Part shown: positions 38,711 to 49,365 of the stretch, one piece after another
Numbering within the stretch: position 1 is the first letter of the stretch
Layout of the letters: every line of letters begins with the position of its first letter
DNA from: Deinococcus rubellus
Lineage (GTDB): Bacteria; Deinococcota; Deinococci; Deinococcales; Deinococcaceae
Direction: 5' to 3'
DNA: 64,000 nt
Assembly (NCBI RefSeq): GCF_025244745.1
Contig: NZ_CP104213.1
Coordinates: forward strand, 253,501-317,500
The notes under the pieces: generated by a model
The model's database searches: none
What the model saw: only the letters and a program-made list of their open reading frames with translations
Told to the model about the DNA's origin: nothing
Position numbers and translations under genes: made by a program

Positions 38711-40903
38711 ATGATCGCCGAACAATTCAGAGACACCGTCCAGCGCGCCGCCGACCTCGCCGGAGAGCGCGGCCACGAGTACGTGACGCTCGAACACCTG
38801 CTCTACGCCCTGACCGACGACCCCGACGCCCGGCCTGCCCTGACCGCCAGCGGCACCGACCTGGGCCGCCTGAAGCGCGATCTGGACGGCGTGCTGGAGA
38901 CTTTCGAGACGGTGGACGAACCCCCGGAACTGACTTTCAGCGTGCAGGAAGTGGTGCAGGACGCCCTGCTCCAGCGCCACGCCAGCGGCAAGGGCAGCGA
39001 GGCCGTGACCGGCGATCTGGTACTGATCGAACTGATGGAGCAGCCCGACAGCTTCGCCCGCGCCGCGCTGGAGGCCCAGGGCGTGACCCGGCTGGCACTG
39101 CTGGAGTATGTGAGTCACGGCGGCAACGGTGAAAAGGAAGTCGCGGGCATCGAGGGCACGGCTCCCGAAGCAGAGGCCGCACCCGACCCGCTGGCCGCCT
39201 ACACTGCCGACCTGACCCAGCAGGCTGAGGACGGCGAACTTGACCCGGTGATTGGCCGCCAGGACGAACTGACCCGGATGCTGCATATCCTGGCCCGCCG
39301 CACCAAGAACAACCCGGTGCTGGTGGGCGAGCCGGGCGTGGGCAAAACCGCTTTGGCCGAGGCGCTGGCGCAGCATGTTATCGGCAATGAGGTTCCCGGC
39401 TTCCTGAAAGGGGCACGTATCTACGCGCTGGACATGGGAGCCTTGATCGCCGGAACCCGCTACCGGGGCGACTTCGAGCAGCGCCTCAAGGCCGTGCTGA
39501 AGGCCCTGGACAGCCAGAACTGCGTGCTGTTTATCGACGAACTGCATACCCTGGTCGGGGCCGGAGCCACCGAAGGCGGCAGCATGGACGCGGCCAACCT
39601 GCTGAAACCGGCACTGGCACGCGGTGGGCTGCGGGTACTGGGTGCGACCACGCCGCAGGAGTTGCGCCTCCTCGAAAAAGACCGGGCGCTGTGGCGGCGT
39701 TTCGGCGTGGTGGATGTGCCGGAGCCGAGCGAGGAAGATGCGCTGGCGATTCTGCGCGGGCTGCAAAGTCGTTACGCCGACCACCACCACGTCAGCTACA
39801 CCGACGCCGCGCTGGACGCCGCCGTGAAGCTCTCGGCCCGCTATATCCGCGACCGCTTTTTGCCGGACAAGGCCATTGATGTCATTGACGAGGCGGGAGC
39901 GGCGAGGTCAGTGCGCGGCGAGGGCGGCGAGATCAGCAGGGCCGACATCGAGGCGACGGTGGCGCGCATTGCCCGCGTGCCAGTGGGGCAGGTCAAGGCC
40001 GAGGAAGTGCAGTCGCTGGCCACACTGGAGGCCGACCTGGGCCAGCGTGTCTACGGCCAGGACGCCGCCGTCAAGGCCCTATCGAGCGCCGTCAAGCTGG
40101 CCCGCGCTGGCCTGCGCGACCCGCGCAAACCGCAGGGAGCCTTTCTGTTCGCCGGGCCGACAGGTGTGGGCAAGACCGAACTGGCCCGCGCCCTCTCTGA
40201 GCGGCTGGGCGTGGAACTGCTCAGGTTCGACATGAGCGAGTACCAGGAAGCACATACGGTGGCCCGCTTGATCGGTGCGCCCCCCGGCTACGTGGGTTTT
40301 GATCAGGGCGGCCTGCTGACCGACGCGATTGCCCGGCAGCCCAACGCGGTGCTGCTGCTCGACGAGATCGAGAAGGCCCATCCCGACGTCTATAACCTGT
40401 TCTTGCAACTGCTCGACCACGGCACGCTGACCGACCATGCGGGCAAGAAGATCGATGGACGTGGCCTGATGGTGCTGTTTACCACCAACGCCGGGGCCGC
40501 CGACGCCTCGCGGCCCGGCCTGGGCTTCAGCAAGGTCAGCCGTCAGGGCGAGATGCTCGAAGCGGTCAAGCGGATGTTCGCGCCCGAGTTCCGCAACCGG
40601 CTGGACGCGGTGATCGCCTTTTCTCCACTTTCCGAAACCGTGATGGCGCAGGTGGTCGACAAGTTCCTGAAGGAGCTGGACGCCCAGCTCAGCGGGCGCA
40701 ACGTGACGCTCACGGTGACGCCCGCCGCCCGCGCCCTGATCGCCAAACTCGGCTACGACCCTTCGATGGGCGCGCGTCCGCTGGCCCGCGTCATCGAGGA
40801 AAAGCTCAAGCGCCCGCTGGCCGACGAACTGCTGTTCGGGCGGCTCAGCAGCGGCGGCAAGGCGACGGTGGGCGTCAAAGACGGAGAGCTGGAGGTGCGC
40901 TGA
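38711..40903 (+). CDS. clpA: ATP-dependent Clp protease ATP-binding subunit ClpA
   Basis: The 730-residue AAA+ unfoldase has an N-domain with ClpS-binding repeat (RGHEYVTLEHLLYALTDDPDARPAL). AAA-1 has GEPGVGKTALAEALA (Walker A) and VLFIDELHTLVGAGATEGG (Walker B). AAA-2 has GPTGVGKTELARALSE and LLLDEIEKAHPDVYN, with GYDPSMGARPLARVIEEKLK at the C-terminal end. No ClpB-type middle coiled coil is present, so it is ClpA rather than ClpB/ClpC. It unfolds substrates for ClpP, which is not in the window. The start was chosen at ATG 38711, after the clpS stop. Confidence 0.95.
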   Translation: MIAEQFRDTVQRAADLAGERGHEYVTLEHLLYALTDDPDARPALTASGTDLGRLKRDLDGVLETFETVDEPPELTFSVQEVVQDALLQRHASGKGSEAVTGDLVLIELMEQPDSFARAALEAQGVTRLALLEYVSHGGNGEKEVAGIEGTAPEAEAAPDPLAAYTADLTQQAEDGELDPVIGRQDELTRMLHILARRTKNNPVLVGEPGVGKTALAEALAQHVIGNEVPGFLKGARIYALDMGALIAGTRYRGDFEQRLKAVLKALDSQNCVLFIDELHTLVGAGATEGGSMDAANLLKPALARGGLRVLGATTPQELRLLEKDRALWRRFGVVDVPEPSEEDALAILRGLQSRYADHHHVSYTDAALDAAVKLSARYIRDRFLPDKAIDVIDEAGAARSVRGEGGEISRADIEATVARIARVPVGQVKAEEVQSLATLEADLGQRVYGQDAAVKALSSAVKLARAGLRDPRKPQGAFLFAGPTGVGKTELARALSERLGVELLRFDMSEYQEAHTVARLIGAPPGYVGFDQGGLLTDAIARQPNAVLLLDEIEKAHPDVYNLFLQLLDHGTLTDHAGKKIDGRGLMVLFTTNAGAADASRPGLGFSKVSRQGEMLEAVKRMFAPEFRNRLDAVIAFSPLSETVMAQVVDKFLKELDAQLSGRNVTLTVTPAARALIAKLGYDPSMGARPLARVIEEKLKRPLADELLFGRLSSGGKATVGVKDGELEVR

Positions 40904-40950
40904 GGGCGACCCATCCGGCTCCCCGCCGCACGCCCTAACACCCGTTAGGC

Positions 40951-40956
40951 TATACT
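40951..40956 (+). promoter_or_regulatory. -10 box of the liv operon
   Basis: TATACT lies 63 bp before the substrate-binding protein start. The short inverted repeat CTAACACCCGTTAG directly upstream (about 40935-40948) could be an operator. Confidence 0.5.
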
Positions 40957-41019
40957 CCCCGTATCCACAACCCAGCGGTGGGCGCACCCTTCCCAGCCGC
41001 CCTGACCCCAAGGAGATTC

Positions 41020-42159
41020 ATGAAGCGTACCCTGCTCTTTTCCCTGACCGCCCTGCTGCTCTCGTCGGCCAGCGCCGAAGTCCGAATCGGCGTGGTCATC
41101 AGCGCCACCGGCCCCGCCGCCAGCCTGGGCATTCCCGAAAAAAATACGGTGGCCCTGCTGCCCAAGAAAATCGCTGGGCAAGACATCACCTACATCATCC
41201 TCGACGACGCGTCCGACACCACCACCGCCGTCACCGACACCCGCAAGCTGATTCAGGACAACAAGGTGGACCTGATTCTGGGCACCACCACCACGCCCGC
41301 CAGCCTGGCCATGATCGACGTGGTGGTGCAGGCCAAGGTGCCGATGATCAGCCTGGCCGCTTCCGAGAGCATCATCAAACCGGTGGACGACAAGAAGCGC
41401 TGGGTCTTCAAGACGCCGCAGACCGACGCCATCATGGCCGCTGCCATCGTGGACCACATGGCCAAGAACGGCGTCAAGACGGTGGGCTACATCGGCTTCA
41501 ACGACGCTTATGGCGAGGGCTGGTTTGCCGAGTTGCAGAAGAACGCCGCCGCCAAGGGCATCAAGATCGTCGGCTCCGAGCGCTACAACCGCACCGACAC
41601 CAGCGTGACGGCCCAGGCCCTCAAGGTGGCTGCCGCCAAACCCGACGCCGTGCTGATCGGCGCGTCGGGTGTGCCGGGGGTGCTGCCGCAAAAGGCGCTG
41701 CGTGACCGGGGCTATGCGGGCAAGATCTACCAGACGCACGGCGTCGCCAATCCCGACTTTCTGCGCGTTGGCGGCAAGGACGTGGAGGGCGCGATTTTGC
41801 CCGCTGGCCCGATTCTGGTGGCCGACCAGCTCCCCGACACCAACCCCGACAAGAAAGTCGGCCTGAGTTATACCAATCAGTACGAATCCCTGTACGGCAA
41901 GGACTCGGTCAGCACCTTCGGGGGGCATATGTACGACGCCGGACTGATCTTGCAAAAAGCCATTCCCAAGGCGCTCAAGGTCGCCAAACCCGGCACGCCG
42001 GAATTCCGTGAGGCGCTTCGCACGGCCATCGAGGGCACCCGCAACGTCATCGGCGTACACGGCATCTTCAACATGTCGGCCACCGACCACCTGGGCCTCG
42101 ACGCCCGCTCCCGCGTGATGGTTGTCGTGCAGGACGGAACCTGGAAGCTGCTGAAGTAA
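41020..42159 (+). CDS. livJ: Branched-chain amino-acid ABC transporter substrate-binding protein
   Basis: The 379-residue periplasmic binding protein has a signal peptide ([19 protein letters not shown]). The LivJ fold follows: [56 protein letters not shown] and [11 protein letters not shown]. It binds leucine, isoleucine or valine, or another amino acid or small amide, and passes it to the permeases encoded next. AAGGAGA lies 4 nt before the ATG at 41020. A terminator follows it, leaving the permease genes to partial read-through, a common way to make excess binding protein. Confidence 0.92.
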   Translation: MKRTLLFSLTALLLSSASAEVRIGVVISATGPAASLGIPEKNTVALLPKKIAGQDITYIILDDASDTTTAVTDTRKLIQDNKVDLILGTTTTPASLAMIDVVVQAKVPMISLAASESIIKPVDDKKRWVFKTPQTDAIMAAAIVDHMAKNGVKTVGYIGFNDAYGEGWFAELQKNAAAKGIKIVGSERYNRTDTSVTAQALKVAAAKPDAVLIGASGVPGVLPQKALRDRGYAGKIYQTHGVANPDFLRVGGKDVEGAILPAGPILVADQLPDTNPDKKVGLSYTNQYESLYGKDSVSTFGGHMYDAGLILQKAIPKALKVAKPGTPEFREALRTAIEGTRNVIGVHGIFNMSATDHLGLDARSRVMVVVQDGTWKLLK

Positions 42160-42176
42160 GTCAACGGTTCAAAAGA

Positions 42177-42202
42177 GGCGGCTTGCGGGCCGCCCTTTTT
42201 TT
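42177..42202 (+). terminator. Intrinsic terminator after livJ
   Basis: GGCGGC (42177-42182) pairs with GCCGCC (42189-42194) around six bases, followed by seven T (42196-42202). It lies between livJ and livH and probably lowers expression of the permease genes relative to the binding protein. Confidence 0.85.
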
Positions 42203-42254
42203 GAGTCTGGATCAACGCTTTGCTCACCACCCCATTACCTGGAGGCCACCTACC

Positions 42255-43310
42255 TTGGACTTAGCCCAGATGTTTGACCCCGCCATCTTTCCCGTGCTGG
42301 CCGCTGACGGCCTGACCAACGGCGCGGTCTACGCGCTGCTCAGCCTCGCTCTGGTGCTGGTCTTCGCCGTCACGCGGGTCATCTTCGTGGCGCAGGGCGA
42401 GTTCGTCTCGTTTGGAGCGCTCACCCTCGCCAGCCTGCAACTCGGCAGGGTGCCGGGCACGCTGTGGCTGGTGCTGGCGCTGCTGGCGATGAGCGCGGTG
42501 GTGGAGGGTATTTCGCAGGTGAGGCAGGGGCAGGGCCGCCGGGCCGGGCTGGTGCTGCTGTCGGCGGTGGCGGTGGGCACAGGGCTGTGGGCGCTGCTGA
42601 CCTGGCTGGCTCCGCTCAAGCTGGCGCTGCCGCTGCAAGTTCTGCTCACCCTGCTGCTGGTCGTGCCGCTGGGGCCGCTGTCCTACCGACTGGCCTTCAT
42701 GCCGCTGCGGGAAGCCAGCACGCTCGTTCTCCTGATCGCTGCCGTCAGCCTCCACCTGATTCTCAGCGGCCTGGGACTGGCCTTCTTCGGAGCGGAGGGG
42801 TCGCGCACGCCTGCCTTTGCCGAGGGCCAGGTCACGCTGGGGCAGGTGCAACTCAGCGCCCAGAGCCTCGTGACCATTCTGGTCAGTGCGGTGCTGATGC
42901 TGGCCCTCTATTTCTTCTTTGACCGCACCCTGGCGGGCAAGGCGCTCAGGGCCACCGCCGTTAACCGGCTGGGGGCACGCCTGAGCGGCATCAGTCCGGT
43001 GCGGGCAGGCTACGTCAGCTTCACGCTGGCCGCTGCCATCGGCGCGCTCAGCGGCCTGCTGATCGGTCCCTCCACCCCGCTGAGCTACGACAGCGGCTTC
43101 ATCATCGGCCTCAAGGGCTTCGTGGGGGCCATTATCGGTGGGCTGGTGTCGTATCCGGTGGCGGCGCTCGGCGCGGTGCTGGTGGGCCTGCTGGAGAGCT
43201 TCGCCTCATTCAGCTTCAGCGCCTGGAAGGAAGTCATCGTCTTTGGGCTGATTCTGCCGGTGCTGCTGTGGAGGTCGCTCACCACCCGCCACGCCGAGGA
43301 AGAAGAATGA
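42255..43310 (+). CDS. livH: Branched-chain amino-acid ABC transporter permease LivH
   Basis: The 351-residue permease has about eight to ten membrane helices. It shows the LivH family pattern: [21 protein letters not shown] at the start, [13 protein letters not shown], the EAA-type loop [20 protein letters not shown], and [31 protein letters not shown]. Between helices it carries an extra hydrophobic block (residues about 75-130), making it longer than the usual 290-310. The start is proposed at TTG 42255, nine bases after GGAGG. Its stop overlaps the next start (ATGA). Confidence 0.9.
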   Translation: MDLAQMFDPAIFPVLAADGLTNGAVYALLSLALVLVFAVTRVIFVAQGEFVSFGALTLASLQLGRVPGTLWLVLALLAMSAVVEGISQVRQGQGRRAGLVLLSAVAVGTGLWALLTWLAPLKLALPLQVLLTLLLVVPLGPLSYRLAFMPLREASTLVLLIAAVSLHLILSGLGLAFFGAEGSRTPAFAEGQVTLGQVQLSAQSLVTILVSAVLMLALYFFFDRTLAGKALRATAVNRLGARLSGISPVRAGYVSFTLAAAIGALSGLLIGPSTPLSYDSGFIIGLKGFVGAIIGGLVSYPVAALGAVLVGLLESFASFSFSAWKEVIVFGLILPVLLWRSLTTRHAEEEE

Positions 43311-45066
43311 GACTAGGTTCCCGCACCTGGCTGGCCCTGGCCTTCTTCGCCGTCATTGCCCTACTGCCCTTCCTCCTGCCCACCTTTTACCTGACCCTGC
43401 TCGGCAACGTCGGCATTTACGCGCTGGTGGCACTGGGCCTGGTGCTATTGACGGGCGTGGCGGGCAGCACCAGCTTCGGACAGGCGGCCTTCATGGGCGT
43501 TGGAGCATACACCAGCGCCGTGCTGTGCCTGCGCTTCGGCCTCTCGCCCTGGCTGACCCTGTTCGCGGCAGTGGTCGTCACGGGGATGGTGGCGCTGATT
43601 CTGGGAGCCATCACGCTACGGATGCAGGGCCACTTTCTGCCACTGGCAACGATTGCCTGGGGCCTGAGCCTCTACTACACCTTCGGCAACGCGCCGTTCG
43701 CGGGCGGCTTTACCGGCCTGACGGGCGTGCCACCGATCTCGCTGTTTGGCCTCGCGCTCAACACGCCCAGCCGCTTTTACTGGCTGGTCTGGGCAGTGCT
43801 GGCGCTGTGCGCCTGGGTCACTCAAAACTTATTGCAAAGCCGCACCGGGCGGGCCATGCGTGCCCTCAGGGGCGGCGTCACGGTGGCCGAGAGTTTCGGG
43901 GTCAACACCTACGCCCTGCGGGTGCAGACCTTCCTGCTCTCGGCGGTGCTGGCAGCGGTGGCGGGCTGGCTCTACGCGCACGGGCAGGGCTTCATCAATC
44001 CCACGCCGTTCGGCTTGCCGCAGGGCATCGAATTTCTGTTCATGGCGGTGGTGGGCGGTTCCGGTTCGGTGGGCGGGGCGATTCTGGGCGCGGGGCTGAT
44101 TACCCTGCTGCGCGACCAGTTGCAAAACCTCCTGCCCAAACTGCTGGGGCAATCCGGCGACTTCGTGACCCCCGTGTTCGGCATTCTGGTCATTCTGATG
44201 CTTCAGGTGGCCCGCGAGGGACTGTGGCCGCTGCTGGAACGGGTGCTGCCCAGGCCCCCGCAAACCCTGATGCCGGGAACTGAACGCCTCCCCCTGCATG
44301 CCAAACCTGCTTCCGGCGAGGAGTTGCTCAAGTTGGAAGGCGTTTCCAAGCATTTCGGCGGCCTCAAAGCGGTCAGTGAGGTGTCGTTCAGCCTCCGAAG
44401 CGGCGAGATTCTGGGCCTGATCGGTCCCAACGGCGCGGGCAAATCCACCCTCTTCAACGTGATTTCCGGGGTGCTGCCGCCGACGTCCGGAAAAGTCACG
44501 CTGCGCGGCAAGGACATCTCGCACTTCGCCTCGCGCCAGATCGCTCGCCTGGGCATGGCCCGCACCTTCCAGCACGTCCGGCTCTTTCCCGAAATGACAC
44601 TGCTCGGCAACGCCATGATGGGCGGCTATGCCCGCGCCCACGCCGGAATGACCCGCAGTTTGCTGCATCTGGAACGTGGCGAGGAGGCGGCACTGCAACA
44701 CGACGCGGCTCGGCAACTGGCGCGGGTGGGATTGGGCAACGTCTTCGAACTGGCGGGCAACCTGCCGCTGGGCCAGCAGCGCATTCTGGAGATTGCGCGG
44801 GCGCTGGTGGCCGACCCGACGTTGCTGCTACTCGACGAACCGGCAGCGGGCCTGCGGGTTGGTGAAAAGCGCGAACTCTCGGCGCTGCTGCGCAAGTTAC
44901 AGGGCGAGGGTGTCACCATCTTGATCGTGGAACATGACATGGACCTGGTGATGAATGTGGTGGACCGCCTGGTCGTCATGAACTACGGCGAGAAGCTGGC
45001 CGAGGGCACGCCCCGCGAGATTCAGCAGCACCCCGCCGTGCGCGAGGCGTACCTGGGCGGCGCAGC

Positions 45067-45070
<4 letters not shown>
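43307..45070 (+). CDS. LivM-LivG fusion: permease joined to ATPase
   Basis: The 587-residue protein combines two usually separate subunits. Residues 1-320 are the LivM permease ([66 protein letters not shown]). Residues about 345-587 are the LivG ATPase, with Walker [10 protein letters not shown], a variant signature LPLGQQR, Walker [12 protein letters not shown] and EHDMDLVM. A Pro-rich linker ([21 protein letters not shown]) joins them. Both halves look intact. It overlaps livH and livF by four bases at either end. Confidence 0.93.
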
Positions 45071-45783
<713 letters not shown>

Positions 45784-46002
45784 GCGTCGTTCGCCACTGT
45801 CGCCAGCCCGCCGTACCTCAGCCGCCTTCACCGCGTCCGTCTGGCGGCACTCGGTCAGTGTGATCAGTGCTGTCCACAACGCCCAGGTCGCCGCGTCTAA
45901 CGGGCATCAAAGAACCTCCTGACTCAACTGAAGACTTCAGGGGCACACTCGGGCGGCCAAATTTTTGACATTCGTTTGACGTCCTAACGTTAAGATGAAA
46001 GT
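45784..46002 (+). promoter_or_regulatory. Intergenic region with promoter of the DUF945 gene
   Basis: 219 bp with no recognisable gene. At its right end TAAGAT (45991-45996) stands 6 nt before the ATG at 46003, the leaderless spacing. TTGACA (45965-45970) is 20 bp upstream of that box, longer than ideal. The palindrome TAACGTTA overlaps the -10 box. Confidence 0.5.
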
Positions 46003-47394
46003 ATGACCCGCCCCAGTACTGGCCCGCGCCGTTCCCGCCTCCCTGCCCTCGGTATCGGCGTTCTGATCGTGGTCGGCGCGCTCGCCGGGGCCACTGCCTA
46101 CACCGGCAGCCAGACGGTGCAGACCCAGCAGGACTTGGCCCAGACCTTGAAAGCGCAGGTCAACGCTACCGGCTACGCCCGCGTGATCAGCAGCACCTAC
46201 CAGCGCGGTTTCCTGAGCAGCACCCAGACCCTGAACGTGGTGATCGGCAAGGAAGGTGCAGCCAACGCCGTGCCGATGATTGTCGTCAACCACATCCAGC
46301 ATGGGCCGCTGCCGGGCTTCAAAGCGGTGGGCAACGCCCTGATCGACACCGAGGTCAGGTTTGCCGATCCAGCGCTCCAGAAAAAGGTGGAGGACGCCCT
46401 GGGCGGCCAGAAGCCCACCATCCGCACCGTCGTGGGCCTGAGCGGCAGCACCGACACGCAGATCGAGGTGCCTGGTGGTCAGCTCACCGACAGCGGCACC
46501 ACCCTGAGCTGGCAGGCGCTGAGGGGAAATGTACACAACGGCGGCTTGAGCGCCACCACCCAGATGTCCTGGCCCGAACTCAAAGTTACCTCGGACGGTG
46601 ACAGCCTGACCATGAACGGGCTGAGCGTCAGCGGCAGCACCCAGAAGCAGCAGGCGGGCGATCCGCTGGGCGTGGGCGAGCAGATGTTCACCCTCAAATC
46701 GATGACCTACACCGGAACGTCCGGCGAAACGCAGGGTAAGTTCAACCTGAGTGACCTCAAGGTGGGCGGCAAGAGCACGCTCGTCGGCGGCTTTTACGGC
46801 GGCAGTCTCCAGTACGACATTGGCCAGCTCGATTTCGAGATGCCCGGCAGCAGTGCGCAGAACTTCAGGAACGTGCAGCTTCACCTGGGCATGAATCACC
46901 TCAGCCGGGAGCCGCTGGCCCGAATCGTGAACACGCTGACTAACCTCAACCAACAGCTCAGTCGCGCTCCCGAAAGAGCGAAACTGAGCAAGGCACAGGA
47001 GCAGGCCCTCATGGACGACGCGCTGGCGCTGCTCAAAGCGCAGCCGGTCTTCTCGGTTGACCGCCTGAGCCTGACGCAACCCAGCGGCGACATCGTGCTG
47101 AGCGGCAAAGCCGAGCTGCCGGGCGCGGCTGATCTGAGCGCCGAAACGGCCCAGATGCTCAGCAAGGTGCCGATGGCCGCCCTGGGCATGGTCAAGCTGC
47201 AAGCCCGCCTGAGCGCCGCAGAACCAGCCCTGCGCGAACTCCTGGGCAGCTTCGCGCCGGACGCGGCAGCCAGCCTCCAGAGCCTGATCGACGCGGGCTA
47301 CCTCAAGCGTCAGGGCAACACGTTGACCAGCGATCTGGCATTCGGGAACGGCAAGGGCACGGTCAACGGCGAGGCGCTGGGCGGGGGTTTCTGA
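46003..47394 (+). CDS. DUF945 (YdgA-like) family protein
   Basis: The 463-residue protein has one N-terminal membrane segment (LPALGIGVLIVVGALAGATAYTGSQTV). A long beta-rich region follows with DUF945 features: YARVISSTYQRGFLSSTQTLNV and VNHIQHGPLPGF (the H-x-x-H-G-P motif). It then has paired LSLTQPSGDIVLSGKAELPGA segments and a C-terminal GYLKRQGNTLTSDLAFGNGKGTVNG. It is anchored in the inner membrane facing the periplasm. The function of the family is not established. Confidence 0.85.
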   Translation: MTRPSTGPRRSRLPALGIGVLIVVGALAGATAYTGSQTVQTQQDLAQTLKAQVNATGYARVISSTYQRGFLSSTQTLNVVIGKEGAANAVPMIVVNHIQHGPLPGFKAVGNALIDTEVRFADPALQKKVEDALGGQKPTIRTVVGLSGSTDTQIEVPGGQLTDSGTTLSWQALRGNVHNGGLSATTQMSWPELKVTSDGDSLTMNGLSVSGSTQKQQAGDPLGVGEQMFTLKSMTYTGTSGETQGKFNLSDLKVGGKSTLVGGFYGGSLQYDIGQLDFEMPGSSAQNFRNVQLHLGMNHLSREPLARIVNTLTNLNQQLSRAPERAKLSKAQEQALMDDALALLKAQPVFSVDRLSLTQPSGDIVLSGKAELPGAADLSAETAQMLSKVPMAALGMVKLQARLSAAEPALRELLGSFAPDAAASLQSLIDAGYLKRQGNTLTSDLAFGNGKGTVNGEALGGGF

Positions 47395-47397
47395 GTC

Positions 47398-47930
47398 TCA
47401 GCGGTTCTCGATCAGGGTAAACTCCCCCGGATCGTCACGCACGTATGGGGCGTCGTCCACCGTCAGGTCGGTGCTGTTGCCGCCGCTGAGGTTCTCGTAG
47501 CGGTAGGTGTGCGGGCCCAGGCGGGTGTAGCGTTGCCGCATCACCCGGCGTGTCAGGGTCGGCACCTCGATCAGGGCGGCCAGCAGTTCGCCGAACTGGC
47601 CGGGCCGCAATTTCAGGCGGCGCAGCGCCAGGGGATTGGCGTAGGGCGTGACACCCAGGGTCGGTGCAGCGGCTGAGGTCGCGCACCTCGCTGTTGTTGG
47701 CCTGGCAGCGGCCCACCGGGATGCGGGTCGGGGTCAGCGATGCCTGCTCCAAACCGCGCACAGCACTTCGACCCGCAAAACGCCCTCAGCGCCGACTTCC
47801 AGCGGGTAGCCAGGATAAATGGCGCGCCCTGGGCCACCTCGACCACAGTGCTGCTGACCCAGCGGTCCCCGGTCCAGCAGAAGCTGTCGACAGGTTGCCA
47901 TAGCGCCCAGCCTGGCAAGCTGTGGCAAGC
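47398..47930 (-). pseudogene. Frameshifted putative glycolipid-binding family gene
   Basis: Read on the minus strand, pieces of one protein appear in different frames. They are IYPGYPLEVGAEGVLRVEVLCAV, then LEQASLTPTRIPVGRCQANNSEVRDLSRC, then TPYANPLALRRLKLRPGQFGELLAALIEVPTLTRRVMRQRYTRLG...DLTVDDAPYVRDDPGEFTLIE. The last part resembles the C-terminal half of the putative glycolipid-binding family. At least two frame breaks separate the pieces (near 47745 and 47655), so no full-length product can be made. The identification rests on pattern memory. Confidence 0.6.
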
Positions 47931-47939
47931 TGAACGCGG

Positions 47940-48506
47940 ATGGCTGACCTCACCGACCCGGCAGGATTGACCCTACGCCCCCAGACGGCCAGAGACGCCC
48001 TGCGCCTGGCTGTCTGGCTCACCGATCCGCAGGCCGAGTGGCGGCAGTGGGACGCGCCCTTTATGCAGGGGCAGGGCGATTTCAGTGGGCAAGGTGAGCT
48101 GGACCCCCAGACGGCGCACGAGCGCCTGATCGTGCTGGGCACTGAGACGAAGGGGGAGCCGATTGGGCTGGTGACGCGCCGCCCGGAAGCGCCGAGCAGC
48201 GGCGGCTGGTGGGAAGTGGGCATTCTGATCTATGACCCCCGGCACTGGGGCGGCGGGCTGGGCACGCGGGCGCTGAGAAGCTGGAGCGCGCTGACCTTCG
48301 AGGAAACCGACGCGCATCTGCTGACTCTGAGCACCTGGAGCGGCAACACCCGGATGCTGCGGGCTGCCGGGCGGGTCGGCTACCATGAGTGCGCCCGCGT
48401 GCGTGAGGCGCGGCTGTGGCAGGGCCAGCGCTACGACAGTGTGCAGATGGAATTGCTGCGCCGCGAGTGGGCCGACCTCGGTGAGCCTGAAGGACCACTC
48501 GCCTAA
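47940..48506 (+). CDS. GNAT-family N-acetyltransferase
   Basis: The 188-residue protein is of the RimJ/RimL type: LTLRPQTARDALRLAVWLTDPQAEWRQWDAP, GEPIGLVTRR, WWEVGILIYDPRHWGGGLGTRALRSW (acetyl-CoA loop RHWGGGLG) and LSTWSGNTRMLRAAGRVGYHECARVREARLWQGQRYDSVQMELLRREW. It transfers acetyl groups from acetyl-CoA to an unknown amine, perhaps a protein N-terminus or a drug. It is divergent from the pseudogene at 47398. Confidence 0.9.
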   Translation: MADLTDPAGLTLRPQTARDALRLAVWLTDPQAEWRQWDAPFMQGQGDFSGQGELDPQTAHERLIVLGTETKGEPIGLVTRRPEAPSSGGWWEVGILIYDPRHWGGGLGTRALRSWSALTFEETDAHLLTLSTWSGNTRMLRAAGRVGYHECARVREARLWQGQRYDSVQMELLRREWADLGEPEGPLA

Positions 48507-48566
48507 GAACTGCTCAAGTCGCCGGGCGCAGCGCAGGCTTAAGCTCAGGAGTATGACGGGTGGGCC

Positions 48567-49244
48567 GTGAACCGAGGAGCGTTTCTCAATCCAGTAGGCT
48601 TTGTGGCCACCCAGGACCTCAAGGACCGGGGCTGGACCCCGCGCCTGATCACCGAATTTCTGGGCCAGCACGATCAGACCCGGCCCAACGGCCTGATGAT
48701 GGGTCGCCGCCGACTGCCGCCGGTCAAGCTGTATCTGGAGGCGCGGGTGGAGGAGGCCGAGCGAGCGGAACGCTTTCTGCTGGCCCAGCACCGCGCCATG
48801 CAGGCGCGCGAACGTCTGGAAACGGCCAGAGCTGAGCGCCAGGCCAAACGCGCCGCCCGACTCGACGCCGCCGCCGAAGCCTACCGTCCTCAGATCGTGC
48901 CGGAAACGCTCCGCAAGGGCGCAGTCAAAAAAGCCCGCGCACCTTACCTAAACGGCCTGGAGCAGTTTCTGGGCCAGATGAAACAGGGCTTTGCCGCCGA
49001 GCCGCCAAAAGCAAAACCCAGAGCGCCGAGGTCTGGCAAGCCCCCCAAGGCCAGCACACCCAGACCGCTGACCGAGTCAGAGGAAAAGGAGCTGCGCGCC
49101 GCCCTGCTGCGGCGACTGGACACCGCACTGGCAGCGGTTTATACCTGGTTTCCCGACCCTGACGAGGTGGAGGCGAAGAAGGCTGGCCGGACGAAAACGG
49201 GCCAGGCCAAACCCGCCGACTGGCGCAAGTGGGACTGGGATTAA
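48567..49244 (+). CDS. Hypothetical protein with RGWT...FLG N-terminal motif
   Basis: The 225-residue protein is rich in Ala, Arg and Lys. Residues about 15-60 (DLKDRGWTPRLITEFLGQHDQTRPNG...PPVKLYLEARVEEAE) match a short module I recall from uncharacterised actinobacterial and other proteins. A long charged helix follows (HRAMQARERLETARAERQAKRAARLDAAAEAY), then a basic low-complexity linker and an acidic/aromatic tail ending KWDWD. No enzymatic motif is visible; nucleic-acid binding is possible. The start is GTG 48567. Confidence 0.65.
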   Translation: MNRGAFLNPVGFVATQDLKDRGWTPRLITEFLGQHDQTRPNGLMMGRRRLPPVKLYLEARVEEAERAERFLLAQHRAMQARERLETARAERQAKRAARLDAAAEAYRPQIVPETLRKGAVKKARAPYLNGLEQFLGQMKQGFAAEPPKAKPRAPRSGKPPKASTPRPLTESEEKELRAALLRRLDTALAAVYTWFPDPDEVEAKKAGRTKTGQAKPADWRKWDWD

Positions 49245-49246
49245 GT

Positions 49247-49331
49247 AGAACAACGTTTATCTTGAGATAAACCGAGCGGAGTGAGAAGGTGAAAAAGTAC
49301 AACTAGGCAAGAGTATAGGGATGAAGCGCTT
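49247..49331. repeat. Palindromic intergenic repeat, copy 2
   Basis: Just after the stop of the preceding gene, GTTTATCT pairs with AGATAAAC around two bases (about 49255-49272). GAGCGGAGTGAGAAGGT, GCAAGAGTATAGGGATGAAGC and a T run follow. The second part matches, in order, words in 12104-12205 read on the other strand. Confidence 0.5.
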
Positions 49332-49365
49332 TTTGCAGAATCCCGAAACGGCAATCTGGTTGTAC